Shown here: in pieces, positions 15,342-24,039 of the stretch
How positions within the stretch are numbered: the first letter of the stretch is position 1
Layout: the number at the start of each line of letters is the position of its first letter
NCBI GenBank assembly: GCA_903926385.1
Contig: CAIYIS010000045.1
Span: forward strand, 237,569-301,568
Length of the DNA: 64,000 bases
Origin: an uncultured Bacteroidota bacterium
GTDB lineage: Bacteria; Bacteroidota; Bacteroidia; 2-12-FULL-35-15
Direction of reading: 5' to 3'
Notes under the pieces: generated by a model
What the model saw: the letters and a program-made list of their open reading frames with translations, nothing else
Told to the model about the DNA's origin: nothing
Database searches by the model: none
Program-made: the position numbers and the translations under genes

Positions 15342-16370
15342 ATGGAAGCAGTAATAGTAGAACCAAAATTAACAGCAAAAGATTTTGTAACCGACCAGGA
15401 AGTACGCTGGTGTCCGGGTTGCGGAGATTATTCGATAATTAAACAAGTACAAACTGTAATGCCCGAACTGGGTATACCTCGCGAGCAAATCGTTTTTGTT
15501 TCGGGTATCGGTTGTTCATCCCGATTTCCATATTATATGGAAACATTCGGAATGCACAGTATACATGGTCGCGCAGCCGCTATTGCCAGCGGTTTAAAAG
15601 CAGCTCGCCCCGATTTATCAGTGTGGATTGTTTCAGGCGATGGCGATTCATTATCCATCGGAGGGAATCATTTGATACATTTATTGAGAAGAAATTTTAA
15701 TGTAAATTTATTAATGTTTAACAACGAAATTTACGGACTAACCAAAGGACAATATTCTCCGGCTTCGCCAATGGGTACTGTTTCCAAGTCGTCTCCTATG
15801 GGTTCAGTCGATTTCCCTTTCAATCCGGCTGCATTAAGTTTAGGTGCCAACGGAACATTTGTGGCCCGCTCTATGGATCGCGACCCTATACACTTACGAG
15901 AAGTATTAAAAAGAGCGAATGCTCACAAAGGAACTTCGATGGTAGAAATTTATCAAAACTGCAATGTGTTTAACGATGGAGCTTTTGAAGTATTTACCGA
16001 AAAAGGAACTAAAAAATTAAATACATTAATGGTGGAACAAAATAAGCCATTGATATTTGGTGAACAAGGAGAAAAAGGAATTAAGCTTGACGGATTCAAA
16101 CCTGTTGTGGTAAATCTGGCTGATGTTTCGGCTAATGATTTATGGATACATGATGAAACCGATCAGGTAAAAGCAAATATGCTGGTTCGTTTCTTTAACA
16201 AACCAGGAGAAGAAAATGCGTTGCCTCGCCCGTTCGGAGTGTTTTATACCGAACAACGTTTTTGTTACGAAGATGCTCTTGCTGCTCAGATATCAGAAAC
16301 AATTGCAGCTAAAGGCAAAGGTGATTTAGATGCTTTGATTAGCGGTCGAAATACATGGACAATTAATTAA
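15342..16370 (+). CDS. korB: 2-oxoacid:ferredoxin oxidoreductase, beta subunit
   Basis: 342 residues. WCPGCGDYSI at residues 23-32 supplies Cys residues for the [4Fe-4S] cluster, and VSGDGDSLSIGGNHLIHLLRRN plus MFNNEIYGLTKGQ (given here in two parts) form the thiamine diphosphate/Mg site. No separate ferredoxin domain is present, as usual in the two-subunit Kor enzymes. It starts 59 bp after korA and is followed by a strong terminator, so korAB form a two-gene operon under the palindrome-bearing promoter upstream. Confidence 0.94.
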   Translation: MEAVIVEPKLTAKDFVTDQEVRWCPGCGDYSIIKQVQTVMPELGIPREQIVFVSGIGCSSRFPYYMETFGMHSIHGRAAAIASGLKAARPDLSVWIVSGDGDSLSIGGNHLIHLLRRNFNVNLLMFNNEIYGLTKGQYSPASPMGTVSKSSPMGSVDFPFNPAALSLGANGTFVARSMDRDPIHLREVLKRANAHKGTSMVEIYQNCNVFNDGAFEVFTEKGTKKLNTLMVEQNKPLIFGEQGEKGIKLDGFKPVVVNLADVSANDLWIHDETDQVKANMLVRFFNKPGEENALPRPFGVFYTEQRFCYEDALAAQISETIAAKGKGDLDALISGRNTWTIN

Positions 16371-16426
16371 TCATTGATTGTTGTTAGCTGTACGTTGGCG
16401 CTAAGGCGCTAAAAATCCTATCCAGA

Positions 16427-16463
16427 ACAATGAACTCCCTGCAGGTTGCAGGGAGTTCATTGT
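16427..16463 (+). terminator. Rho-independent terminator of korAB
   Basis: Perfect 17-bp stem (ACAATGAACTCCCTGCA and its complement) around a GGT loop, followed by TTTTT. Confidence 0.92.
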
Positions 16464-16575
16464 TTTTGGCTGGATGCAGAAACCTAATTTTGACTTAAAT
16501 GTTCACTCATTTTGCTTGTTATATTTATGTTCATAAAATACATTATAATTAGTAAGCATAACTTATTATTAACCG

Positions 16576-16583
16576 TAAATTTG
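16576..16583 (+). promoter_or_regulatory. Candidate -7 promoter element (TAAATTTG)
   Basis: TAAATTTG matches TAnnTTTG, 38 bp before the ATG of the large T9SS protein. Confidence 0.5.
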
Positions 16584-16621
16584 TAAAACCAAATATTAGT
16601 GTCTAATCTTTAACCAAAAAA

Positions 16622-19600
16622 ATGAAGAAAATTACAAAACCAAAAAAGAAAAATGGCATTTTTAATAGATGCTTATTAGGTTCCGCCATTCTGCTCGGAA
16701 CAACATTAAGTTCATTTGCACAAACAACATTTAATTACACAGGAGCTGTGCAGACGTATACGGTCCCTTCAGGAGTTACTCAGATTACTGTTGATGTGCA
16801 AGGTGCTCAGGGAGGTGATGGTGTCAATGCATCTGTTGGTGCATTTGGAGGTCGTGTACAAGCCACACTTTCGGTTAATCCCGGTGATGTATTAGATGTT
16901 TTTGTTGGTGGTGCTGGTGGCAACTGCGAAACATGTGCATCAGGAGGGTTTAATGGAGGTGGTGGTACGAACGCAATGGTTGGGGGCAATCAAGCTGCCG
17001 GAACCGGTGGTGGTGCTTCTGATATACGAGTTACTCCATATGCGCTCGCAAACAGAATAGTTGTTGGTGGTGGCGGTGGTGGTGGTGGCTACACAGGTGC
17101 TGCTGCTAATGGTGGTGTTGGTGGTGGTTTAATAGGCGGCACTGGAGCTACATGGAGTGGTTATCAAGGCGGAACTGGTGGAACTCAATTTGCAGGAGGG
17201 ATAGGTGGAAATGGCTCATCTAATGGTCAGCCAAACGCAGGCGATGGTACCTTCGGATTTGGAGGTGCCGGTCAGGGATGGTCAGGCGGTGGTGGCGGTG
17301 CCGGTGGTGGTTATTACGGTGGTGGCGGAGGTTTCATCGGTGGTGGTGGAGGTGGAAGCAACTATGCAGATGCAGGAGCTACCTCGGTATCTCATACTGC
17401 AGGCTACAGAGCAGGAAACGGGCTGGTAATCATTACACCGATAGTTTCGGGTCCGACAATTTCCTCCTTTACACCTAACAGCGGATGCCCTAATTCTACC
17501 TCAGTTGTTATTACAGGTACTAATTTTACAGGTATCACTGCAGTTCTTTTTGGGGGAACCAATGCACTTTCTTTTACAGTTAATTCTTCAACTCAAATAA
17601 CGGCAACTGTCGGAGTCGGATCCACCGGAACTATACAGGTGGTGGGCAGCACTACAGCTACTAGTATCGGTACATTTACCGTAAATGCTTTACCTGCCGC
17701 TCCTACTGCTGTTACTGCTACTCCTGCTTCGATTTGTGCAGGCAACTCATCCAATCTTAATGCAACATCCGTAGGTAACACCATCAATTGGTGGGATGCC
17801 GCATCAGGAGGAACCTTACTTACAAATGTTGCCAGTGGAACTAATTATTCGGTAATGCCGTCAGCTACCACAACATATTTTGCCGAATCTCAAAATGCAG
17901 TTTCAGGAGGTAGTGGTTCACAAACTTTCAATTATACCGGTGCTGTCCAAACGTTTACTGTTCCTGCAGGTGTTATAAGTTTAACCATCGACTCGAGAGG
18001 TGCTCAAGGTGGTGCTGCAACAAATCCATCAGTAGGACCAGGAGCTAACGGTGGAAGGGTGCAGGCTACTATCTCGGTTACTCCCGGTGATGTCTTAAAT
18101 ATTAATGTAGGAGGAATGGGAGTTGATGGAACTACCGGCTCTGGTGGTACCGGAGGTTTTAATGGTGGTGGTGCCGGAGCATTGTATCCCGGCAACTATG
18201 CTGGTGGTGGCGGTGGTGGAGCTTCCGATATTCGCGTTAGCCCTTATACCCTAAATGACCGTTTGGTGGTAGCCGGTGGCGGTGGCGGTGGTGCATATAA
18301 TTATAGTACGGCAGGTGCCGACAGAGGAGGAATGGGTGGAGGAACTATTGGTGAAGGTGGATATTCCGGAAGTGTTCTTTTAGGCAACGGTTACGCTGGA
18401 AATGGCGGTACACAATCTGCCGGTGGAACTGCCGGAAATTATACCAGTTATTGCATAGCTTCTGATGGTGTTTTAGGTGTTGGTGGAGCAGGCGGACCGT
18501 GTACCAATTCCGGTGGCGGTGGTGGTGGCGGTTTCTATGGAGGAGGTGGTGGTGTTTGGGCCGGAGGAGGTGGCGGAAGCAGTTTCCCTGCTGGTGCTAC
18601 TCACACACAGGGTTACCAAACCGGAAATGGTCAGGTTATTATTTCATGGGTTAGCACTATTCTAGGTTGTGCCAGCTCTACAAGAACTTCGGTTGATGTT
18701 ATTGTAACTCCTTTACCTGTTATCACTTCTTCATCAGCTACAGCATCTTCAATTTGTGTAGGCGATACTTCCGACTTAAATGCTGTATCACTTGGTAATA
18801 CCATTAATTGGTGGAACGCTGCATCAGGCGGAACATTACTTACAAGCGTACCAAGCGGAACAGACTACTCTGTAAGTCCAACTTCAACTACTACTTATTA
18901 TGCAGAAGGCGTCACTCCAAGTTCAGCAAGCAGTATCCTTAATGGTACTGTTGCAGCTAACAGCAGTGGCGGAACCTATACGTTGGGTTATACCTTTACT
19001 CCATCGTCAACACTTACGGTTACAGGTGTGAGAAGATATTTTGGTACAAAAATTTCTGTATGGGATAACGCTGGAACTTTACTTATGACTCAAGCTTGCT
19101 CGGGTACAGATGGTGTTTGGTCAACTACTCCATGTACACCTCTTGTTTTAAATGCCGGTTCTACTTATTACATTGGAGCTTGGACTAATGGAGGTGCCTA
19201 TTATTGGGATTTCCCTTCTTACCCATATGTGCTTTCTGCCGGAACTATTGGTTATGGTCAGTATGCTTCTACTGATTCTTGGCCTTCCATCTCAGATCTT
19301 GGAATGTTTTATGTGGACTTAGAATTTTCCGGTGGAACAGGTGGTTGTACAAGCGTTTCCAGAACAGCTGTAACTGTAACCGTAAATCAATTACCTACTG
19401 TATCTGCCAACGCATCAGCAACAACAATATGCGCAGGAGATGCTGAAACATTGACTGGTAGCGGTGCTGTGTCTTATGTTTGGGACAATAGTGTAACAGA
19501 TGGAGTAAGCTTCAATCCAACTTCAACAGTAACTTACAATGTTACCGGAACAGATGGTAACGGTTGTATGAATACAGCATCAGTATTGGTTAACGTAAAT

Positions 19601-20725
19601 CAATTACCTACTGTATCTGCCAACGCATCAGCAACAACAATATGCGCAGGAGATGCTGAAACCTTAACAGGTAGCGGTGCTGTGTCTTATGTTTGGGACA
19701 ACAGTGTAACCGATGGTGTAACGTTCAATCCAACTTCAACAGTAACTTATAATGTAACGGGAACAGATGGTAACGGTTGTATGAACACAGCATCAGTATT
19801 GGTTAACGTAAATCAATTACCTGCTGTATCTGCCAATGCATCTTCTACCAGTATTTGTATGGGCGATGCGGAAACCTTAACTGGTAGCGGTGCTGTATCC
19901 TATGTTTGGGACAACAGTGTAACAGATGGAGTAAGCTTCAATCCAACTTCAACAGTAACTTACAATGTTACCGGAACAGATGGTAACGGTTGTATGAATA
20001 CAGCATCAGTATTGGTTAACGTAAATCAATTACCTACTGTATCTGCCAATGCATCTTCTACCAGTATTTGTATGGGCGATGCCGAAACCCTGACAGGTGG
20101 AGGTGCCGTATCCTATGTTTGGGATAACAACGTAACAGATGGAGTAAGCTTCAATCCTACTTCAACTGTAACCTATAATGTAACCGGAACGGATGGTAAT
20201 GGATGTATGAACACAGCATCAGTTTTGGTGAATGTAAACACATTGCCAACTGTAACTTATACCGAAACAACGTTGTTTTCTTGCGTAAACTGGGCTCCGT
20301 TTTCACTTGCAACCGGCACTCCTGTAGGAGGTGTTTATTCTGGAATTGGAGTAGCAGGAACTAATTTCGACCCTGCTGCTGCAGGTGCAGGAACTGCTAA
20401 TGTTACCTATACCTATACCGATGGTAATGGTTGTGCAGGTTCTGCTTCATCAGCTCTTACTGTAGATGCCTGTACAGGTATAAGCACTATTACTGCTTCA
20501 ACTGCAATTGCAGTCTATCCAAATCCTTCAAATGGTGTTTATAACATTACCATCAGCGAACCAACACAAGTAACTGTTTACAATGCTTTGGGTCAAGTGG
20601 TGTTAATTCAAGAAGTAAATGCTAACACCACTCAAATCGATTTGAGTAAAATGATGAATGGTATTTATACTTTAAATGCGGTTACGGCAAATCATCAGCA
20701 AACCATCCGTTTGATAAAAAACTAA
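16622..20725 (+). CDS. Giant T9SS-exported glycine-rich / Ig-like surface protein
   Basis: 1367 residues with a long basic signal peptide cleaved near SSFAQ. Two glycine-rich domains (about 36-275 and 432-680, each opening with FNYTGAVQT and rich in GGGGGG) enclose a TIG/IPT-like domain (about 277-355) and an Ig-like domain. A third Ig-like segment and a DUF4082-like jelly-roll (about 763-905) follow, then four 71-residue repeats (923-1206), one diverged repeat and a type A T9SS sorting domain (VYPNPSNGVYNI near 1300). This is the build of a cell-surface adhesin or matrix protein. The near-identical 213-bp DNA repeats may allow copy-number change. Confidence 0.88.
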   Translation: MKKITKPKKKNGIFNRCLLGSAILLGTTLSSFAQTTFNYTGAVQTYTVPSGVTQITVDVQGAQGGDGVNASVGAFGGRVQATLSVNPGDVLDVFVGGAGGNCETCASGGFNGGGGTNAMVGGNQAAGTGGGASDIRVTPYALANRIVVGGGGGGGGYTGAAANGGVGGGLIGGTGATWSGYQGGTGGTQFAGGIGGNGSSNGQPNAGDGTFGFGGAGQGWSGGGGGAGGGYYGGGGGFIGGGGGGSNYADAGATSVSHTAGYRAGNGLVIITPIVSGPTISSFTPNSGCPNSTSVVITGTNFTGITAVLFGGTNALSFTVNSSTQITATVGVGSTGTIQVVGSTTATSIGTFTVNALPAAPTAVTATPASICAGNSSNLNATSVGNTINWWDAASGGTLLTNVASGTNYSVMPSATTTYFAESQNAVSGGSGSQTFNYTGAVQTFTVPAGVISLTIDSRGAQGGAATNPSVGPGANGGRVQATISVTPGDVLNINVGGMGVDGTTGSGGTGGFNGGGAGALYPGNYAGGGGGGASDIRVSPYTLNDRLVVAGGGGGGAYNYSTAGADRGGMGGGTIGEGGYSGSVLLGNGYAGNGGTQSAGGTAGNYTSYCIASDGVLGVGGAGGPCTNSGGGGGGGFYGGGGGVWAGGGGGSSFPAGATHTQGYQTGNGQVIISWVSTILGCASSTRTSVDVIVTPLPVITSSSATASSICVGDTSDLNAVSLGNTINWWNAASGGTLLTSVPSGTDYSVSPTSTTTYYAEGVTPSSASSILNGTVAANSSGGTYTLGYTFTPSSTLTVTGVRRYFGTKISVWDNAGTLLMTQACSGTDGVWSTTPCTPLVLNAGSTYYIGAWTNGGAYYWDFPSYPYVLSAGTIGYGQYASTDSWPSISDLGMFYVDLEFSGGTGGCTSVSRTAVTVTVNQLPTVSANASATTICAGDAETLTGSGAVSYVWDNSVTDGVSFNPTSTVTYNVTGTDGNGCMNTASVLVNVNQLPTVSANASATTICAGDAETLTGSGAVSYVWDNSVTDGVTFNPTSTVTYNVTGTDGNGCMNTASVLVNVNQLPAVSANASSTSICMGDAETLTGSGAVSYVWDNSVTDGVSFNPTSTVTYNVTGTDGNGCMNTASVLVNVNQLPTVSANASSTSICMGDAETLTGGGAVSYVWDNNVTDGVSFNPTSTVTYNVTGTDGNGCMNTASVLVNVNTLPTVTYTETTLFSCVNWAPFSLATGTPVGGVYSGIGVAGTNFDPAAAGAGTANVTYTYTDGNGCAGSASSALTVDACTGISTITASTAIAVYPNPSNGVYNITISEPTQVTVYNALGQVVLIQEVNANTTQIDLSKMMNGIYTLNAVTANHQQTIRLIKN
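19388..20239 (+). repeat. Four tandem 213-bp coding repeats
   Basis: Units begin at 19388, 19601, 19814 and 20027, each starting CAATTACCT and encoding QLPxVSANAS to VLVNVN. Units 1 and 2 share the ICAGDAE variant, units 3 and 4 the ICMGDAE variant, so duplication went in pairs. Confidence 0.97.
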
Positions 20726-20762
20726 TGGCAATACAAATGATGAAGTAATCATCATTTAATAC

Positions 20763-20796
20763 AATCCCGCTCTGATGATTCAGAGCGGGATTTTTT
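20763..20796 (+). terminator. Rho-independent terminator of the giant T9SS gene
   Basis: Perfect 13-bp stem AATCCCGCTCTGA / TCAGAGCGGGATT with a short loop, followed by TTTTTT. Confidence 0.92.
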
Positions 20797-20855
20797 GTGC
20801 TTAATGGTTGGAAAAGATAGCCACAGTTTCACGGTAGAGGTGTTTTTCTTTTTTT

Positions 20856-20936
20856 TCGAGGAGGATGTGAATCTTATATTTCCAGACGCCTAGCTTATAT
20901 TTCCGTCTTCCCCGCTTAGATTTGCGTCCTCCTCAA
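20856..20936. repeat. Short element of the 51.7-kb repeat family, reversed
   Basis: Read on the minus strand it begins GAGGAGGACGCAAATCT and ends AAGATTCACATCCTCC-TCGAAAA. The 51691-51870 array has the same two ends (GAGGAGGACGCTAATCT, AAGATTCACATCCTCC-CCGAAAA). Between the ends are three 21-bp units (20912-20932, 20891-20911, 20870-20890 reading leftward), the second opening GGAAGACGGAAAT as in the longer array. Ends are roughly inverted copies of each other (GAGGAGGA...AATCTT). Confidence 0.85.
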
Positions 20937-21111
20937 CCGATTTTTCAAAATATGATTTGAATTTCGCCATATTTTCTTTTTGTAATTCAATTTTTTAATG
21001 ACCTAGAGCTACTAATAGGGTTTACACAGAATCACAGTGGTTTTATAACAGCAATTACATATCGCTTTAGCCTTCACCACCACCCTCACCTTGAAACCCG
21101 AAACCTTTTCC

Positions 21112-21119
21112 TATCTTTG
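21112..21119 (+). promoter_or_regulatory. Candidate promoter of trhO (TTG, 18 bp, TATCTTTG)
   Basis: TATCTTTG fits the -7 consensus and a TTG at 21091-21093 stands 18 bp upstream, near the usual -33 spacing. The ATG is at 21146. Confidence 0.6.
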
Positions 21120-21145
21120 CCCCTCAATTTTTAATCCCTGAAACC

Positions 21146-22201
21146 ATGTTATTGCAAAACAGAGTGAACAAAAAGGAGCTAAAAAAACGAATACAGGAAG
21201 AAACCATCCTGAGGACCACTGTATCGTTTTACCGCTACGTAATTATCGAAAATCCTGCCGAGCTGCGTAATCAGTTGTTTGAGTTGTGGCAGGAACTGAA
21301 TATTTTGGGTCGCATCTATGTGGCTCACGAAGGCATTAATGCTCAGATGTCGGTGCCCGAAACCCGCTGGAACGATTTTATAGAAGCTCTTTACAGGGAT
21401 TTAAGGTTTAAAGATGTTCCATTAAAAATAGCGGTGGAAGACAACGGTAAATCGTTTTATAAACTAACTGTAAAAGTTCGTCCTAAGATAGTGGCAGATG
21501 GGCTTAATGACGATGCATTTGATGTAACCAATGTAGGCAATCATCTCACCGCACGCCAGTTTAACGAAGCTATGGCTCAGCCCGGCACCATAGTGGTGGA
21601 CATGCGCAATCATTACGAATCGGAGGTGGGCAAGTTTAAAGGAGCCATAACACCCGATGCGGATACCTTCAGAGAAGAATTGCCCCAGGTGATAGAAGAA
21701 CTGAAAGATAAAAAAGGCCAAAAAATATTGATGTATTGCACAGGAGGTGTACGTTGTGAGAAAGCAAGTGCATACCTCAAGCATCATGGTTTTAAGGATG
21801 TTAATCAGCTTCACGGTGGCATCATCGATTATGTGCGTCAGATAAAAGCCGAAGGATTGCCAAGCGAGTTTATCGGCAAAAACTTTGTTTTTGATGAGCG
21901 GGTGGGCGAGCGCATAACGGAGGATGTGATAGCCAATTGTCATCAATGCGGAGCACCTTGCGACACGCATGTAAACTGCGCGAATGACGATTGTCATTTA
22001 TTGTTTATTCAGTGTCCCGCTTGTGCCGAAAAAATGAAAGGGTGTTGCACTCCTGAGTGTATGCACATAGCTTCTTTGCCTGCAGAAGAGCAACGCGCAC
22101 TTCGAAAAGGTAAGAAAAAGGAAGATTCTCTGTCGGTTTACAAAAGTCGATTGCGCCCAAACTTGAGAGATGTGCTGGCTCAACGAAAAAAGGAGGAATA
22201 G
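21146..22201 (+). CDS. trhO: tRNA uridine(34) hydroxylase (rhodanese family)
   Basis: 351 residues. The N-terminal alpha/beta domain (RIYVAHEGINAQMS near residue 60) and central rhodanese domain, with MYCTGGVRCEKAS and the catalytic Cys at residue 198, match TrhO/YceA enzymes, which hydroxylate C5 of uridine 34 in tRNA with O2. The C-terminal region has paired cysteines (CHQCGAPC, CANDDC, CPACAEKMKGCC) that likely bind metal, longer than in the minimal family. It stands alone between its own promoter and the next gene. Confidence 0.92.
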   Translation: MLLQNRVNKKELKKRIQEETILRTTVSFYRYVIIENPAELRNQLFELWQELNILGRIYVAHEGINAQMSVPETRWNDFIEALYRDLRFKDVPLKIAVEDNGKSFYKLTVKVRPKIVADGLNDDAFDVTNVGNHLTARQFNEAMAQPGTIVVDMRNHYESEVGKFKGAITPDADTFREELPQVIEELKDKKGQKILMYCTGGVRCEKASAYLKHHGFKDVNQLHGGIIDYVRQIKAEGLPSEFIGKNFVFDERVGERITEDVIANCHQCGAPCDTHVNCANDDCHLLFIQCPACAEKMKGCCTPECMHIASLPAEEQRALRKGKKKEDSLSVYKSRLRPNLRDVLAQRKKEE

Positions 22202-22325
22202 TTTTTGGAGAAAGGGAGTAAACAAGTTAAATTAAAAAGTTTAACTTTGCAGTGAAATAAAATGAATAAAAGTAACACGTCAGCTATTAACTAACTTTAA
22301 CACCCGCCTATAAGCAAAATTCTAC

Positions 22326-22333
22326 TATATTTG
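22326..22333 (+). promoter_or_regulatory. Candidate -7 promoter element of the uppS-bamA operon (TATATTTG)
   Basis: TATATTTG lies 56 bp before the DUF6089-like ATG. A second match, TAACTTTG, lies at 22242-22249, so tandem promoters are possible. Confidence 0.5.
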
Positions 22334-22389
22334 TTTCCTTTTTATTGGCTTGAAAGGCAATAAAATTCGATTCGTATCGTTTATTATAA

Positions 22390-23232
22390 ATGAAAAAACA
22401 GTTTTTCATCTTTATTTGTATTTTGTTATCAGCTTTATCGAGCTATGCACAATTCTACGCTAAGAACAAACAAAGCGCAGATTTAGGTATTTTTCTGGGA
22501 GGGTCGTATTACATAGGCGATTTGAATCAAACCAAGCAGTTTTTGTTTACCAAACCTGCCGCTGGGGTATTGTTTCGTTACAATCAGAATCCACGCTTGG
22601 CTTATCGAATAGCCATTCTTTTTGGTAGTGTAGAAGGGCATGATTCGTATTCGCAAAATCCGTATCAGAAACAGCGTAACTTGAGTTTTAAGTCGACTAT
22701 TAATGAAGTGTCGGCAGCTTTGGAATTCAATTTTAACAATTACCGAATAGGAATAGAAAAGGAAAAATTTTCGCCATATATCTTTTTCGGAATCGGAGTT
22801 TTTGCATTTAATCCCAAAGGTCAACTGGCAAATGGCAACTGGGTAGACCTGCAGCCGCTGCGCACCGAAGGCGAAGGAATGGAAGGCGGTTCGAAAAAAA
22901 AACCGTATAATTTAATCCAGGTTTGCCTGCCGTTTGGTTTAGGATTTAAAACTAATATTGCACGTAAATTAGGTTTGGGAGTGGAATGGGGCATGCGAAA
23001 AACATTTACCGATTATCTGGACGATGTAAGCGGAAAGTATTATGCTCCTTATAAATTAAACGGTTTAACAGCTGCTTATTTATCGGACCCGAGCAAAGGA
23101 ACGGATCCTAATTACAGTAATGTGGGAAGTGCAAGAGGAAATCCGACAAACAAGGACTGGTATTCATTTGTTGGAATCATTTTGTCATTCAAATTGGGAT
23201 CGAGCAAAGAAAAATGTCCAACAGTAGAATAA
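22390..23232 (+). CDS. Outer-membrane protein, DUF6089-like
   Basis: 280 residues with a Sec signal peptide ending near SSYAQ. DLGIFLGGSYYIGDLN and PYIFFGIGVFAFNP-like strands and the closing FVGIILSFKLG strand fit an eight-stranded barrel of the DUF6089 type, which in Bacteroidota regularly precedes uppS and bamA, as here. It may serve outer-membrane biogenesis, but this is from neighbourhood only. Two TAnnTTTG promoter elements (22242-22249, 22326-22333) lie upstream, so it probably starts the cell-envelope operon. Confidence 0.85.
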   Translation: MKKQFFIFICILLSALSSYAQFYAKNKQSADLGIFLGGSYYIGDLNQTKQFLFTKPAAGVLFRYNQNPRLAYRIAILFGSVEGHDSYSQNPYQKQRNLSFKSTINEVSAALEFNFNNYRIGIEKEKFSPYIFFGIGVFAFNPKGQLANGNWVDLQPLRTEGEGMEGGSKKKPYNLIQVCLPFGLGFKTNIARKLGLGVEWGMRKTFTDYLDDVSGKYYAPYKLNGLTAAYLSDPSKGTDPNYSNVGSARGNPTNKDWYSFVGIILSFKLGSSKEKCPTVE

Positions 23233-23286
23233 AAAAGTAACAAAACGACACAGTAAATCGTCTTACAAAAAGGACGATTTTTAAAT

Positions 23287-24030
23287 ATGAGTTTGAAAGA
23301 AAAAATAAATCCTGCAAAATTGCCACAGCACATTGCCATCATTATGGATGGTAACGGAAGATGGGCCAAACAAAAAGGAGCAGAAAGAATTTATGGCCAT
23401 GAGAACGGGGTTAAATCTGTTCGCGAAACAGTAGAAGCTGCAGCCGAACTAGGAATAAAGTACCTTACCCTATATGCCTTCTCTACCGAAAACTGGAACC
23501 GTCCTCAGGAAGAGGTGATGGCCTTGATGCAATTATTGGTGCATACTATCAATGCCGAAACACCAACTCTCAACAAAAACAATATTCGCCTGCAAGCCAT
23601 CGGGAATCTTAAAAGTTTACCCAAAGATTGTTTTGACGAATTGCAGGATGCGATTGCAAAAACGCAGCACAACACACAAACCACATTGGTTCTGGCCCTG
23701 AGCTACAGTGCTCGCTGGGAAATAACCAATGCTATGAAGGAGATAGCCGAAAAAATAGAAAACAAAACATTAACGGCAAGTCAGATTAACGAAGAAACGA
23801 TTACTGCTCACTTATGTACAGCCTCCATTCCGGAGCCTGAACTGATGATCAGAACCAGTGGCGAACACCGCATCAGCAATTTCCTGTTGTGGCAATTGGC
23901 CTATTCCGAACTGTATTTTACCGATACTTTATGGCCCGATTTTAAAAGAGAAAATTTTTACGAAGCAATCATTGATTATCAAAACCGCGAGCGCAGATTT
24001 GGAAAAACCAGCGAGCAATTAATATCATAA
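23287..24030 (+). CDS. uppS: Isoprenyl (undecaprenyl) diphosphate synthase
   Basis: 247 residues. [14 protein letters not shown] with catalytic Asp at residue 21, [15 protein letters not shown], and the [20 protein letters not shown] region (catalytic C-terminal block, here in part) are diagnostic of cis-prenyltransferases. It makes undecaprenyl diphosphate, the lipid carrier for peptidoglycan and surface polysaccharides, in the cytoplasm. It starts 54 bp after the DUF6089-like gene and 9 bp before bamA, the usual Bacteroidota arrangement. Confidence 0.97.
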   Translation: MSLKEKINPAKLPQHIAIIMDGNGRWAKQKGAERIYGHENGVKSVRETVEAAAELGIKYLTLYAFSTENWNRPQEEVMALMQLLVHTINAETPTLNKNNIRLQAIGNLKSLPKDCFDELQDAIAKTQHNTQTTLVLALSYSARWEITNAMKEIAEKIENKTLTASQINEETITAHLCTASIPEPELMIRTSGEHRISNFLLWQLAYSELYFTDTLWPDFKRENFYEAIIDYQNRERRFGKTSEQLIS

Positions 24031-24039
24031 AAAAACTAG

